DNA of 64,000 nucleotides from Sympetrum striolatum (taxonomy: Eukaryota; Arthropoda; Insecta; Odonata; Libellulidae), in the NCBI GenBank assembly GCA_947579665.1, contig OX388343.1, positions 93,104,254-93,168,253 of the forward strand, given 5' to 3'. The position numbers and the translations under genes are program-made. Shown here one piece after another: positions 51,769 through 63,403 of the stretch. The notes below the pieces were generated by a model. That model saw only the letters and a program-made list of their open reading frames with translations. It did no database searches and was not told the DNA's origin. Numbering within the stretch: position 1 is the stretch's first letter; each line of letters starts with the position of its first letter.

Positions 51769-52774
51769 CATTACGACTACATATCTAATAATTTTTATTC
51801 TTACAATTTTGCTAAATTTTGCAACTGACAATTGTAATCTCAGGGAAAAAGTTCATAAGTTCGATTCATCTTTCTTAGATAATTTCATAGCAAGATTATC
51901 GACCGTCATTATTCACTTCGATCGGATTGGTAATTTTACGTCCACTGACAGATCGAGATTATTAATCTTTGAATGGATTTTAAAGTGATTACACTTCAAC
52001 AAAAATTCTTCACTCAAAGCTCTCTGTTTCATAATCTTTTTTTTTGAAATGGTACGAGTTTTCTAATCTAATTTAGAATTGCGCTATGGTTCGTAAGTAC
52101 TGCCAAATGAATTATATCTAATGGTCCCTTTTAAGATGGGTCATTCGTTAAAAGATCTTCTGAAGAATTTGAAAATGATCCTTATAAATTAACACCTCTA
52201 AATGTTTTCTAAATTTAAGGTAGATTGGTTATTTACTTTATGTTGCAACATAAAGAGTAGATGGTAGAAAATTTCAAGCTAATCCTAACCATAATTTTGG
52301 ATTTATGTACATACTTAATTAATGGCTGATTTAAACTTCTTTATTTCAGTATTAACATTAGGGGAAATGAACAGCCTGTGATCGGTTTCTAAATATTATT
52401 CAAGGAATCGGGTGAGATGCTTTAATTTAAATAAACATATCCTTTTCTGTTATTTATTTTCCATTAAATTGATTGTTTCTCAATTGCCTGTTTGAAAATA
52501 TCTTTCATCTTTTCATATTGAGTATATTTGAATTTGTGCGTTTGAATTCATTGATTTATGCACATGCATATTTATATAATGCAATCTGTCATTTGAAGTA
52601 TGGCAGAGTGTGGATTCACCAATCAGTCTGCATCCTAAGTTATGCTCTAGGTTTTTCAAATTAGATCGGCCAATGTATATGTTTCATTTCAAACATAACA
52701 TGGAAGACACGTAATATCTGAATGTTTCCCAGAAACGTATTTTCTCTAAATTTATTGGGAAAATACAGTCTTGG

Positions 52775-52855
52775 TACAGTCCTGGCCAAAATTAACGCAG
52801 CACGGGCCGTAAGGATAGCTAGGGAGGTGCTGCGTTAATTTTGGCCAGGAGTGTA
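52775..52855. mobile_element. 77-bp Tc1/mariner-type miniature element
   Basis: CAGTCCTGGCCAAAATTAAC (from 52777) and its complement ending near 52853 form 27-bp inverted ends with one difference (CAGT against CACT). They leave only about 23 bp of centre (GGGCCGTAAGGATAGCTAGGGAG). TA lies on each side (52775-52776 and 52854-52855), the target duplication typical of Tc1/mariner elements. It is an internally deleted element of nearly minimal size, with no coding capacity. Confidence 0.9.
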
Positions 52856-54984
52856 CATGATTCATCTTTCTTTATAGTATTCTACGGCCTGAAGAATTGT
52901 GTGTTCTAAGCATTACGAGCAACGCTTACCAAACGTTTGTAACAGATACTATTTGCGAAGTGTATCGCCCATCGTGAATTTTTTTCTTTTTCTCAATCGC
53001 AACATTTTTCGGAAGTGTTCCCTTCACTGCATGCGTTTATGCTCAATGTGTGGTTTAAGTTGCTCAAAGTAGCACTGCCAAAAGATTTGTTCTTCAATCC
53101 TACTGGCAATTAGCTTGACGAAGTCTGGTATCCTTATTGTTTGTCAACGAAATATTATTATTAATTTATATATTGTAAATAAATCAGCAGCTAATACATA
53201 GTTGCATATAAATTTATAACGGTATAAATATAAATACAATTTAAGTATAGAATTATGTATTAACTGACATGCACATTTTAACCACACCTGATAGCCCTTA
53301 AAAATCCTTTCACATTACAAACAAACCTATTTACATTGGGAGATACCCTTTGGCAGTGCATTTTATAACTCCACTTCCTTAACGATTACTATATTTTCCG
53401 GATGAGGATACTATATGTTTTATTTCTCATGAGGATAAGAAATACTTCACTCGGTTTGCTGATTCTAAGCTATTATCTGGAAGGCAGTGCGAGCTATCAT
53501 CTAAAAGAAGTTTTCTACCGAAAAACTCACTAATGAACTTTTTTCTACTTTAGGCTCTAACTATACCATTGTTAAATAAACGACCGCTCATCTACTTTTA
53601 AGATTATTGAGAAGGATTAAGACTAATTCGTGCTATGGTACAAGAATCGACAGATTTTTAATTTTATTTAGTTGTTTTATTTTATAGTATCATTTATAGT
53701 TTATTTTTATAGTTTTTATAGTATTTTTATTTTATTTAAAAACAGCCACCTTTCAAAGTTTTACATGGACAAATTTTTAATTATATATTCATTATATTTG
53801 GGTCTAATGTTCATACCACTAAATAAATATTCAACATGCTATATTAAAGAACACTTTTGTTCTGCTATTTGTTTTATCTTTAAACACCATTAGAAATGTG
53901 AATAGTCTTTTATACTTTCATCTCTCTCTCTTTCAAACCATCCTACACATTTCTTGGTTTGTTCACACCCCCATTCTTTTTATGGGTGTTTTCCTGCTGT
54001 GGACATTTTCTTCTGCGATAAAAAATAGCGGTTTTAATAACGGCTAAACAATCCATTCTTTATTTCCAAATGTCCTCTCTATGTCCACATTACTTGTGCA
54101 CAATCTGTAAATATTACCGTTATTTTTCGATTTTATGCATATTTATGCTTTTATGCGTATATGACAAGGTTTAAATGGAAAATGGGATTTGCTAGTCCCA
54201 ATTTCGCTCAATAAAGAGGTTTTGTACTGTATCGTATTGTGCATACGCGGATGGTTTTATTCTAGGATTAGAACCATTGATAAGAGCGCTCATACTCTTG
54301 CGTCATGTATCGCTCCTCTTTATATGGCTCCTCCGTATTTCTCTTTTTTTCCACATCCGAGCTCCGAGAGAGTGTTTTCGAGGCGTTCACATTTCCCAAG
54401 TATTTACATTTGAGAGAACGTTTTTGAGGTGTCCTTGTCGAGGTGCCGATAATAGCAACTCTCCACTCCTCTTGCCCTCTTCAAACTCTCTCTCCTCTTT
54501 CGATTGTTACGTACATATCGATTATGCCTATCTCTCCCAACTTTCACTCTCATGACCTCTTCTCCGAAGGAGCGGAATTGATTCTTCTGAGCTATACTCA
54601 TCCAAAAAAATGCAACCGGCGATTTTCCTCCCAGGTGTCGTTTCCTTCATTTGTTATCGCCTTTTTCCGTTCGGCCTTCGGTCTTGAGGGTCAAAGGTTC
54701 CGATGGCTTAGACGACGTAGATGGCTGCTGGAAGGTTGGTCATCGAACGGTAAAGACCTTCCTGCCCATGTAAAGCTGAGGTCAAGGCTACGATTTTCCT
54801 TGGAAAAATACAGTAGAAGTAATTTCTTTTACTATCAGCATACGTGGTCCTATTTAGCGGTCCAAACAGCCCTCAGTTGTTTTTAATCCCATCCGATGAA
54901 GTTGAAGGATTCATTATTCATAAGCAATGAAAATCTTCAAAGTCTCCCGAACCAATAATAGAACCTTCCATAATAGAATGTTCT
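52856..54984. other. non-coding stretch with C/T-rich patches
   Basis: The block 54270-54700 is GC- and pyrimidine-richer and yields frames of 65-147 codons on both strands with no recognised domain. The segment 53660-53740 is low-complexity TTTATAG-rich DNA. Confidence 0.5.
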
Positions 54985-55100
54985 GATCGGATAGCTCAAT
55001 CGAGAGAGCTAGAGACCGGCAATCGGGAGATCCGGGTTTGAGTCCCGGTCCTGTCAGACCTTTATCATGTCCGTTCTTTCTTTGGGATATGTCAACTCAA
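54985..55100 (+). repeat. tRNA-derived SINE, copy 2
   Basis: A tRNA-like head has an A-box-like TAGCTCAATCGAGAG (from 54992) and a B-box-like GGTTTGAGTCC (55035-55045). It is followed by GTCAGACCTTTATCATGTCC, then GTTCTTTCTTTGGGATA. The tail aligns with that of the copy at 38990, while the heads are only partly alike, so the copies are old or belong to related subfamilies. No A-rich or simple-repeat end is evident. Confidence 0.7.
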
Positions 55101-56053
55101 AATTACGGAGAACATATTTTGACCGAAGTCGAATATTTATCGCTTTTAGAAGTTATCTACTGAAATACTACCTATTCTAAAAAAGGCTAATTATGTAGCT
55201 TCCGAAACAAATAATATGGACAATTGGAATATTGGGTCCACCTGATTATCATAACCGACTTTCGTCTGTTTTCTGCTTTACCAAATATTGACTTACGTAT
55301 CTATTTAAGTGTAGGAAAATCTACTGAAGTCGTGAGACTGATCGTAAGTCGCATTGATCGTAAATTGGCAACCACTTGTATACATATGACCTGTTTCCTC
55401 TATCTGATTCCATCATGGTCATAAGTTAGCGAGTTTGTTAATTTTGAAACTAGAATTTGCGAACTCGAAGCTAGTGTACCACAGTTACAGTGATTACAAG
55501 TAAATTACATGAAGTGTTCAGAAAAGTCTTTAAATCTTTTAAAATATCAACACAGGTAATTTTATGATGTACATTTGAAATATAATCTAAATTTATAGTA
55601 TAAATTTACATAAATATCAAATTATAGTGATATTGCACGTGACAAACGAAAATAACTCGAACCATTATCAAAATTTCTTCGAAGTTGATCAATCATAAAA
55701 TATATATAAGCGCCTCAAAAATCTACTACTTCTGTTTGTGAGGAAGCAACATCTGGTGATATTATATTTTTTTGGAATAATTTTTGCGGGAATGCATACT
55801 TCAACATCTTCAAAAAATATAACGATGCCTGAAATAATGAGAAAATGTGCTAACCAGAGATATCGTCAGCATAAACCCTAATTTTCCAAGGTTTCACTGT
55901 AATGTTAATTTCTGGACACTAGGTCTGGAAACGAGGAATAAATGCTCTATTTCATCTATCTCTTGAATTCTTCTAGATCTCCGTAGTTGGGCTTCCGCCA
56001 ACGAATCTAGATGAATAGAATAATTTACATTTTTTTTTTAGTACGTAATGAAG
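55101..56053. other. AT-rich non-coding stretch
   Basis: No gene or repeat is supported. The 66-codon frame 55224-55424 is not recognised. Confidence 0.6.
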
Positions 56054-56569
56054 AAAAATCTGATGTGGCCAACACGACTTTCTCCATATTTATTGAAAAC
56101 AGAAGCCTATGCCGGTAATATATAAATAACTCCAAAACAATAAGTGTTACAGGAAAATGTTTCATACAAAAGTTGTAGTAAAGTACATTATCTATAACTT
56201 TTGTACATATTTGTATAAACCTACATTGCATTCTGACAGAGATACTTAAGAAACAAAATTTTGTTCCGGATAAACCGCAACTTCCGGTAAAGCAATATTC
56301 ACCAAAAAAAATTAAAATTGTTGGCATTGTTAGGAAAATACTAAATATGAATTTTGGAAATGATCGGATAATTACTTTTTAAGATAGAGCGCCCACAAAC
56401 GTTTTTACCACAGACAGACACACACACACACACAGACAGACATGTTCGGGAAAATAGCGAAAACGAACTCTATGGGCCCCAAAACATCTATTTCCGTCGA
56501 AATCTGGAGGTCGAATTTTTTTGCGAATGCAATACTTTCTCTATACTACGTATAGGGAGAAAGTAAAAA
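56054..56569 (+). mobile_element. Helentron-like repeat, copy 3
   Basis: The shortest copy: AAAAATCTGATGTGGCC start, about one monomer of the 178-bp unit (ACTTCCGGTAAAGC near 56280), the unique segment, a CA/CAGA microsatellite (about 56408-56441), and the intact terminal hairpin before GTAAAAA. Compared with copy 2 it lacks the extra monomers, so the array length varies between copies. In its monomer ACAAAAGTTGTAG (56166-56178) faces CTATAACTTTTGT (56192-56204), a conserved internal dyad. Confidence 0.85.
56408..56441. repeat. CA/CAGA microsatellite
   Basis: Short mixed CAGA and CA run within copy 3, equivalent to the tracts of the other copies. Confidence 0.85.
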
Positions 56570-56999
56570 TGGGTATTATATTCTCTCTCTTTTCGTAAGT
56601 TATGTTCATGGCCTTAATAAACTATTGGGGTAAGAATAATAATGGTTAAATTTGGTCTATAATTATAAATTGAAACTAATTATTGTTGTGAAACTAAATA
56701 TAATTGGTTTGAAACCTGTTATTTATAGATTCACTTTCTAGGTGAACGTTTCCTAGGATTCCATTCACAGCCGCACTAATTGAGAAGAGCAATGGCATAT
56801 TAGCCCACTCCTCATATTGCCCAGAACGCCTCATCACACCGTCTACAAAGCTTTGGGTAGCTAATGTTGCGAGAAACGAGGTTCCAAACTCCTGTTAAGA
56901 GACAGACGTAATTGAAAGCAACTCCAGTAATTCTTAAGCAAAGCATTTTCTGACGCTCGATTTCCCGAGGCTAATTTTGGCGCAAATATTTCTTGAGCA
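56570..56999. other. non-coding stretch, nothing recognised
   Basis: Ordinary AT-rich sequence becoming richer in GC towards 57000. No frame of note. Confidence 0.6.
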
Positions 57000-57270
57000 A
57001 CTGATGAAGTTACCGACGCTTTTTTGTCCAAAGGGGGCGGAAAAGCCTCGTAAACGCGGAAAACTTCTGCGCGAAGCCATATCCGCCGGTCTCCTCTCGT
57101 TCGGATGTGTTTATTAGCGCCATGAATGGAACTCCTTGGTTTCCCTTTCTAATATTTTCCTCTCGTAACCGAATTAATTTCGAGGGATTTTTGCTCGAAG
57201 AAGGCGCAAATGTCACGCTCTCTCTCGGACGAAATCGATCGCTCGCCGGAGTCGTGCCAAAAGGTGACAT
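57000..57270. promoter_or_regulatory. CpG-richer island, candidate regulatory DNA
   Basis: GC-rich relative to both flanks, with CpG-bearing words (GGGGGCGG, ACGCGG, TCGATCGCTCGCCGG) and AT-rich sites (GTGTTTATTAGCGCC, GAATTAATTTCGAG). Frames of 86 codons (minus) and 72 codons (plus) overlap here with no recognised domain. It could also be an unrecognised exon. Confidence 0.3.
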
Positions 57271-58690
57271 GCACTACTCGCGCAGAAGAAATTATTTCCT
57301 TTTTTTAACCGTGGAAAGATTTTGAGGATGAAATTTACTGAACAATTTGCAATTGCCTTTAAAACGGACCAGAACCATATTTTGTTGAAATACTCATTTC
57401 TCGAAAACTGTATTTATTTATGATAAAACTTGCTGTTAGCAATTAAATCACAGATTTACAACAATACAAATTCTGATTGACTTATAAGATACTATTACGG
57501 ATGTCATATATAAATAAAGAAGTACAACCTGGCAAACTTTGTCCTTCTATGAGATTTCTTAAGTATTGATTTTTATATTCCATGAAAAAAATTCTTTCTA
57601 AATCCTAATTTGATCCGTTGATGAGTTTAACTGCAATGTAGGTGCAGACTGAAACGTTTTATTTAATATATAATTATTCAAATAAGATAAAAGGTTAAAA
57701 CAGATATATTTACTTTGCTAAAATATCATTTATGAGCTAAGATAAATTGAACTGAATGATTTACTATTCTAAAGAATTTTTAGAATTCAGAGAGTTTTGG
57801 GGTCATATTCACCCCACGAGATTAATTCCGTAATTTTTTGGCGCGACTAAGGATTTGACAACATTCTATAGCCTTTTTTAATACATTCATCATCCCACTG
57901 ATTTCTCTCCCAGATTTTAAAATGTTTATTACGTTATGTTTTTTCTTCAAATTATCTATTTCCTTTTTATTTTATTTAAAATGAAACATGATTCCATAGA
58001 TATATGTACATGCTTTACCTTTCATTATGTCTCTATTCATTATTTGTATGGAATTTTAGAACAGGAATGGAATCTTTGCCAGAATATCGTTACGTTCCGG
58101 TGGGAGATATTTTGTGTGCTTATAGATATCGAGTAATTAATTCCAAACCTTTAACGCCGTCTACTGTAATGTTTGATAATGATCGTTTCATTTTATCACG
58201 GCAACAATGAGGCAAGTGGGGCGTGATTTTTATACATTAAATGTAGGTCACGATTCCATCGTGAACATTTGCCATTCTCTGTTGTTTTATTTATTAGTTT
58301 ATTTGGAATTATCTCTTCATAATCCATCTCAAATAGGGTACTCAAATAATTTTCCATACCATGTACGATCTAAATTGTTTTATCGACTGATTCAATTCAA
58401 GCTCAACAATTCACGATGCACGGATTCTGTCGCAACAACACATTGCTCGTGTAATTTTAATTTGTCTAATTTCACGCACAAATAATGGAGTCCTGATCTT
58501 TAAATTTTCATTTTGTCATATTTGCGTCACGCGCTCAACTTTCTAATCTTTAAATTCTTCATGAATGATGTTAGATAAAGACGCAAGCAAGCAAATTTAA
58601 TTATAGATATCGATACAAGTATTTTTCTGATCGGAGTTTATTCTCGTATAAGGACAGTATTTTGATGTTATTATATTTTTATATATATTA
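57271..58690. other. AT-rich non-coding stretch
   Basis: No gene is supported. Frames of 66-92 codons at 57936-58485 overlap in different frames and are not recognised. Confidence 0.55.
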
Positions 58691-59321
58691 CTAGCTGAAC
58701 CCTGCCACGCTTCACTGATACGAAATGAATGGGAATGTAAATAAAGTAATTGTTCGTAACCGCAAATGTTAAAATCTCATGCAATTTTTTTCTTCTTCAT
58801 AAAGTGTATCACTTATTATCAGGATTAATTTTAACTTGACTTATATTATTAATGCATTTTGATTGATAAATGCATGAATTTAGAATCAACAATCGCCTTC
58901 ATTGTCAAGGGAGATGGGTTGTTTACAACCTCGAAATTTTGATAAAATATTCACGCATTTTATCAAAATTCTCGAAATTTCGATTCGTAAACAATATTTT
59001 ACGACCAAAATAAGAATTTTTATACTATCCCCCTTCTTTTGGTGCTTGATACGACTTTTTAAGACTATTATTTCTAATTTAAATTTTCAAATGAAATAAA
59101 GCCTGCAGCGAGAAAAATGAAATGTACGTGCATTTATTATGGAAATACTTTTTCAATTTTTCGGCTATTTATTTTGGGTTTTTCCTAATTTTCTTTTTCC
59201 TAAGCCACCTCCGTACCGAGGTGAACAAAACAAACAAAACATTATTCAAATCGGTCGAGCTGTTTTCGAGTTTTAGTCGACCTCACGAAGATTTCGTTTA
59301 ATTTCGTTTTTATATATAAGA
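58691..59321 (-). mobile_element. non-autonomous Helitron candidate
   Basis: On the minus strand the segment starts TCTTATATATAAAAACG (from 59321) and ends GGCAGGGTTCAGCTAG (58691). It has A before the TC and T after the CTAG, which are the canonical Helitron ends (5' TC, 3' CTRR) and A/T insertion site. The plus-strand words CTAGCTGAACCCTGCC and ATTCAAATCGGTCGAGC resemble the ends of a class of short dispersed insect repeats. The usual 3' subterminal hairpin is not convincing. No Rep/helicase sequence is present. A strong internal inverted repeat lies at 58916-58993. Confidence 0.5.
58916..58993. repeat. internal inverted repeat of the Helitron candidate
   Basis: AATTTTGATAAAAT (58935-58948) and ATTTTATCAAAATT (58957-58970) form a perfect 14-bp stem with an 8-nt loop. 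TCGA and TTGTTTAC with its complement extend the pairing outward with gaps. Confidence 0.8.
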
Positions 59322-62300
59322 TGTTAATATCATTTTAGGCAGGCAAGTAAGAATTAATCATCCTGCTCATCTTTATCCAAGAATCCCGCTCATTCAAGCC
59401 GGGTATTAAACTTAATTCGCTCATCAGCTAAACTGCTTGAATTAAGAGGAAATTACGCTAATCTTCCTTTTATTTCAATGTGGCAGTCTAATGGAATTAC
59501 TGGGAATGAAAATTGTCCTTTCACCTTCAAACTCAAATGCGTACGTATAATAAATGATGGGATGGATACGTCCAAATTTGTGTATTCTAGGTATTTATCA
59601 GAGCTCTTTGTAAACGGATATAATATATGAACAGGCATAATCATGTCCTTTCGTGCACGTTCAGTCTCTCAAACAATTGATATCAATTCTAAACGCTAGA
59701 GAACTCCTACATAAAGTTTGTAAATTTTAAGGTTAAGTAAATGCTATTCGCTGATATAAGTTAATCAAAAGGCACCTGGTGAATGCCCCTTGTTTATTAT
59801 GCGATACCTTGTTGTAACACTGTTTTCAACATTATTATGAAACACAATTTCCTAGGGAAGTACATGATATTTTCGTTACAAGGTATGAAACGAATTAATT
59901 ACGAGTGGTAAGCAATGTTAAAATTCCGTAGTAAATTTATTGTGATACTCTGACGAAGATGAATTTTTCATGATGAATATGCTAATTTTCAACAATTCGA
60001 TCTTTGGCTATTCATAGTTGGTTAATGATTGTTGAAGTTTTTTATATCTTACACTAAATTGATTTCAATATTTTAGAACAAATCAATTGCGATACAGAGC
60101 AGCAGGGGACAAAGATACATTTTAAAAGAATCGTTTTCTGGAAAAGAAACGGAGAATTGAATGTACGTGTATTTCTATGGAAACAATATCTGATAAATAA
60201 ATGCATTCAAGACGGCGATAAAAATAACATGGGTTATTTTTATTCGAAGAATGGAAACATATATCAGAGACATGAACTGTGAAATTACATTGATAAGAAA
60301 TCACTTTATCTTGAATACCATTCAATTTTTCGCAGATAAAATTATAGGACATTTTATCAATGAATGCCTCAAGGCATAATAGTAATGAAATATATAAAGA
60401 AATTTGTATTGGCGCATTGTGTAGTATCATCAATTACCTGTTTCTAATGTATTTTTCCTCAGTCCTAAAGTTTTACTTGGGTTACCTAAATTTTAAATGT
60501 TCCATTTCCGTTACTTCTGAGAATTGTCGACAAGAGATGTCTCTCATTGGCTTTGAAAACCTCACACGACTTCAGTGCTGTCAAAACGACCCTCCTTTTT
60601 TACAGATCTGGAGATGTCTACAATAAACCCATTTTACATTACTATTAAGCATTAAATTTTTCATAGAATATCAAATTCATCCGGAAGTTTTCTAAGTTTC
60701 TTGTGGTATCATATTTAGGGCTTCCATTTTGTTTTTCTTAATACATTTAGCCGCTAAAGTAGGTCATAACATATATTTTCAGCATGAAAGAGTTCATGTT
60801 GGAAGGGAAAATGGTTATGACGCTACTAACTAATCTGGACCTTGAGAAAAGATCGCACATATTTGCTAATCGCTGTCTGCTGACCCATTTTCGTTTTCTG
60901 CTCACCATCTTTCTCACGTTAAAAAAAGGAAAAACTTGAAGATTTTGATAGGCTTTAGATCTATATCTGTTCTATCACCTTATTTTTTTGCCGATAACAG
61001 CTTGATCTTTTTCCAGGAAAACATCAGAATTGTGCCAATATCGCTGAATTATTTTCCAATAGTTATGCATATCGTCCGTTAATAATGTTCAACGATTTCT
61101 TATAATGGTTATCACTAATCAAATATCATCTTTCAGCTTCCAGTGATGGTAAGATTGGGTAAGTCGACCTTTTTAAAGCGATGTTCAACATTTTGCCTTA
61201 TTTCTGATTAGGGATTAGGGGTTCCTTCCGGATTCACATTTTAGCCCACTTATTCATTTATTTAGTTCATGACGTCTTTATCTGATGTATTTTGATATTG
61301 CTGCTTTCAATTCATTTGAAAATTACAGGAAAAATGCGTAATTAATGATGCATAAAATATTTTCTGGGATTTAGAAGAGACATATTTCAATGCGCTTCTT
61401 TATGAACTTCAATATTACAATTCTATGTATTGTGTATATCTAAATATGTACGAGGAGAATATATTTACGTGAGAAGATACTAGTAAATTTATATCCTTTC
61501 GTAACAACTATTTTAGCTACAAAGGCTGAATTCTATGTGATGCACTATATAATTCAAAAAAATCGTTCTATAACAACATAAGTTTCGCGTAAACAAAGGA
61601 AACCTAAAAAAGAAATATTTTTATAGTTCTAAATAGAGTATTAATTAATACAAATTGTTCAATCGGTCTCATGGAGGGTCACCGAAAGCTATCACTTCGA
61701 CCACAAATTTTGAAAAATAATATACCAAAAAATGTCATCCAACTCAATCATAATTTATCCCATACACCATTTAATCCTATACTGCCTTCAACAGATCATC
61801 TAGGCGACCGATTAGATTTTCTCTTCCTCATCAATATTTTTAGGAGACTTGTCTTCATATGCCTTTCAAAGGTCTTCTTCATTGCCAGACCCAGTCTGTC
61901 CATTTAATTCCGTAATTCGTCTAAAACAATTCTCCCTCGTTTTTACTCTTCTCTTCTCTCATGCAGTGATAGTCTGTGACTCATATCCATGCTAAGGTAA
62001 ACTACATGTATATGTTTTTATGAACCATTTACTGATATACAAGACTGTACAATATATATTTTCAGTATTTTTTTTCTTTCTGGTTGAATGCTTTCTTCAG
62101 TTTGAAACAGTGAATATTTTATGAACCCTTTCCTAACAATCGCTCCTATATTAATTGGTCCTAAAAGTTTGTTTTCCTATCATATAAGAATCATAACTCT
62201 ATTGCTGATGTGGATATAGATCTATCTATCTCTGGTCTATATCATTTCCACCCGCAAACTCAGATTTGCATTTATATACAACAAATAATCGGTGTGTTAC

Positions 62301-62529
62301 GATGATACGAAAAAAATGCACCAAAGTAGGGATCCTTACGTATAAAAAATAATGGAGATGAACATTTTATTTGTTACGTACATCTGAGCCCTGCAAATCC
62401 GGAAAATCGATTTTATTTAGCACAGAAACGGCAAACAACCTCGCAACAAAATCGACAAATGTCTACAGAGATAATAGAGAAAAATCGATATTTCTTTAAT
62501 TTACTTCCCTACTTTTCCTTCAAATTGTC
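59322..62529. other. AT-rich non-coding stretch
   Basis: No gene, RNA or repeat is supported. The 103-codon minus frame (60122-60433) and 88-codon plus frame (60360-60626) overlap and are not recognised. Confidence 0.55.
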
Positions 62530-62930
62530 ATCGCAATCTCGTTTCTCGGATTTTTAATGACGCGTGTGTTTATCATTATAAGCGAATGAATTTTTGCAAC
62601 TCGCTCCGAAAGCGCGCCATTACTTGGATATCTTTGGGTAACGGAGACGCCACCTCTGAGGAAGTGTGCAATTAAGGTGCGCCAACAGAAAATAATTAAG
62701 GTGAGGTCAAGTTAAGGATCGATATGAGGTGTGTCCACCTTCAAACGTTTGCTTTACTCGGGTCAGCGCGTTTCCCGCGCAATTTATTTCCTTCGCTTCC
62801 TCTGAGTCGTGCGGGTAAACGAACGGGCGAGGGCGTGAGAATGCCGAAAGACGTGTATTCCACGCCAAAGAGACACCCACTTTGCAATTCTCTGACACCT
62901 ACTTGTGCGCTTCGCTCACAGATGGCGCTT
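62530..62930. promoter_or_regulatory. GC-richer island, candidate regulatory DNA
   Basis: Holds CpG words (GACGCGTG, AAGCGCGCC, GCGCGTTTCCCGCGC) and a local direct repeat of AATTAAGGTG (near 62671 and 62694), followed by GAGGTCAAGTTAAGG, which contains a nuclear-receptor-type AGGTCA half-site. Overlapping frames of 63-70 codons on both strands are unassigned. The regulatory role is inference. Confidence 0.35.
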
Positions 62931-63330
62931 TTTTAAATTATGCGGCAATGTTTCATTGTTGAAAGTTTCAAATCTCATGGCTCTAAAATATTTACCAACA
63001 GAATTACCTGGATAGTGTACGTTTTTGCGATTTAGGTAATTATCTCGCTGAAGAAGGCAGTAAATTGGGAATTAATATTGCTCAAAGGTTCCAAAGATAT
63101 TTTACCATTCTTACGTTGTTGTATGACCCTTTATTAGGCGAAGTGGGCTACTCTTTCACTACTAAATGAAAAATATCAGAAATAGCGGTAACCACATAAA
63201 AATGGAGTCTCAATTTTCTTTTGCTCTTAATAATAATAACTTCTCTAATGGAAACAGGAAGATCCCAATTGCATCCATTTTAATAACTATTATTATTTAT
63301 AGAGACAAACAACTATTCTCTAGCCAGAAA
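62931..63330. other. AT-rich non-coding stretch
   Basis: Nothing recognised apart from ordinary AT-rich sequence. Confidence 0.6.
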
Positions 63331-63403
63331 ACTAGCCGGGATTCGAACCCTGGACCTTGGCGTTAGAGTGCTAGCAAGCTAACCTCTCCGCCACCGCAGC
63401 TTC
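63331..63403 (-). repeat. tRNA-like sequence, probable SINE head or tRNA relic
   Basis: On the minus strand GCTGCGGTGGCGGAGAGG gives an A box (TGGCGGAGAGG, one mismatch), and GGTTCGAATCC is a perfect B box at tRNA-like spacing. The T stem has a mismatch and the 3' acceptor strand (CTAGTTT) cannot pair with GCTGCGG, so a working tRNA is unlikely. A SINE head or decayed tRNA gene is more likely. Confidence 0.6.
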
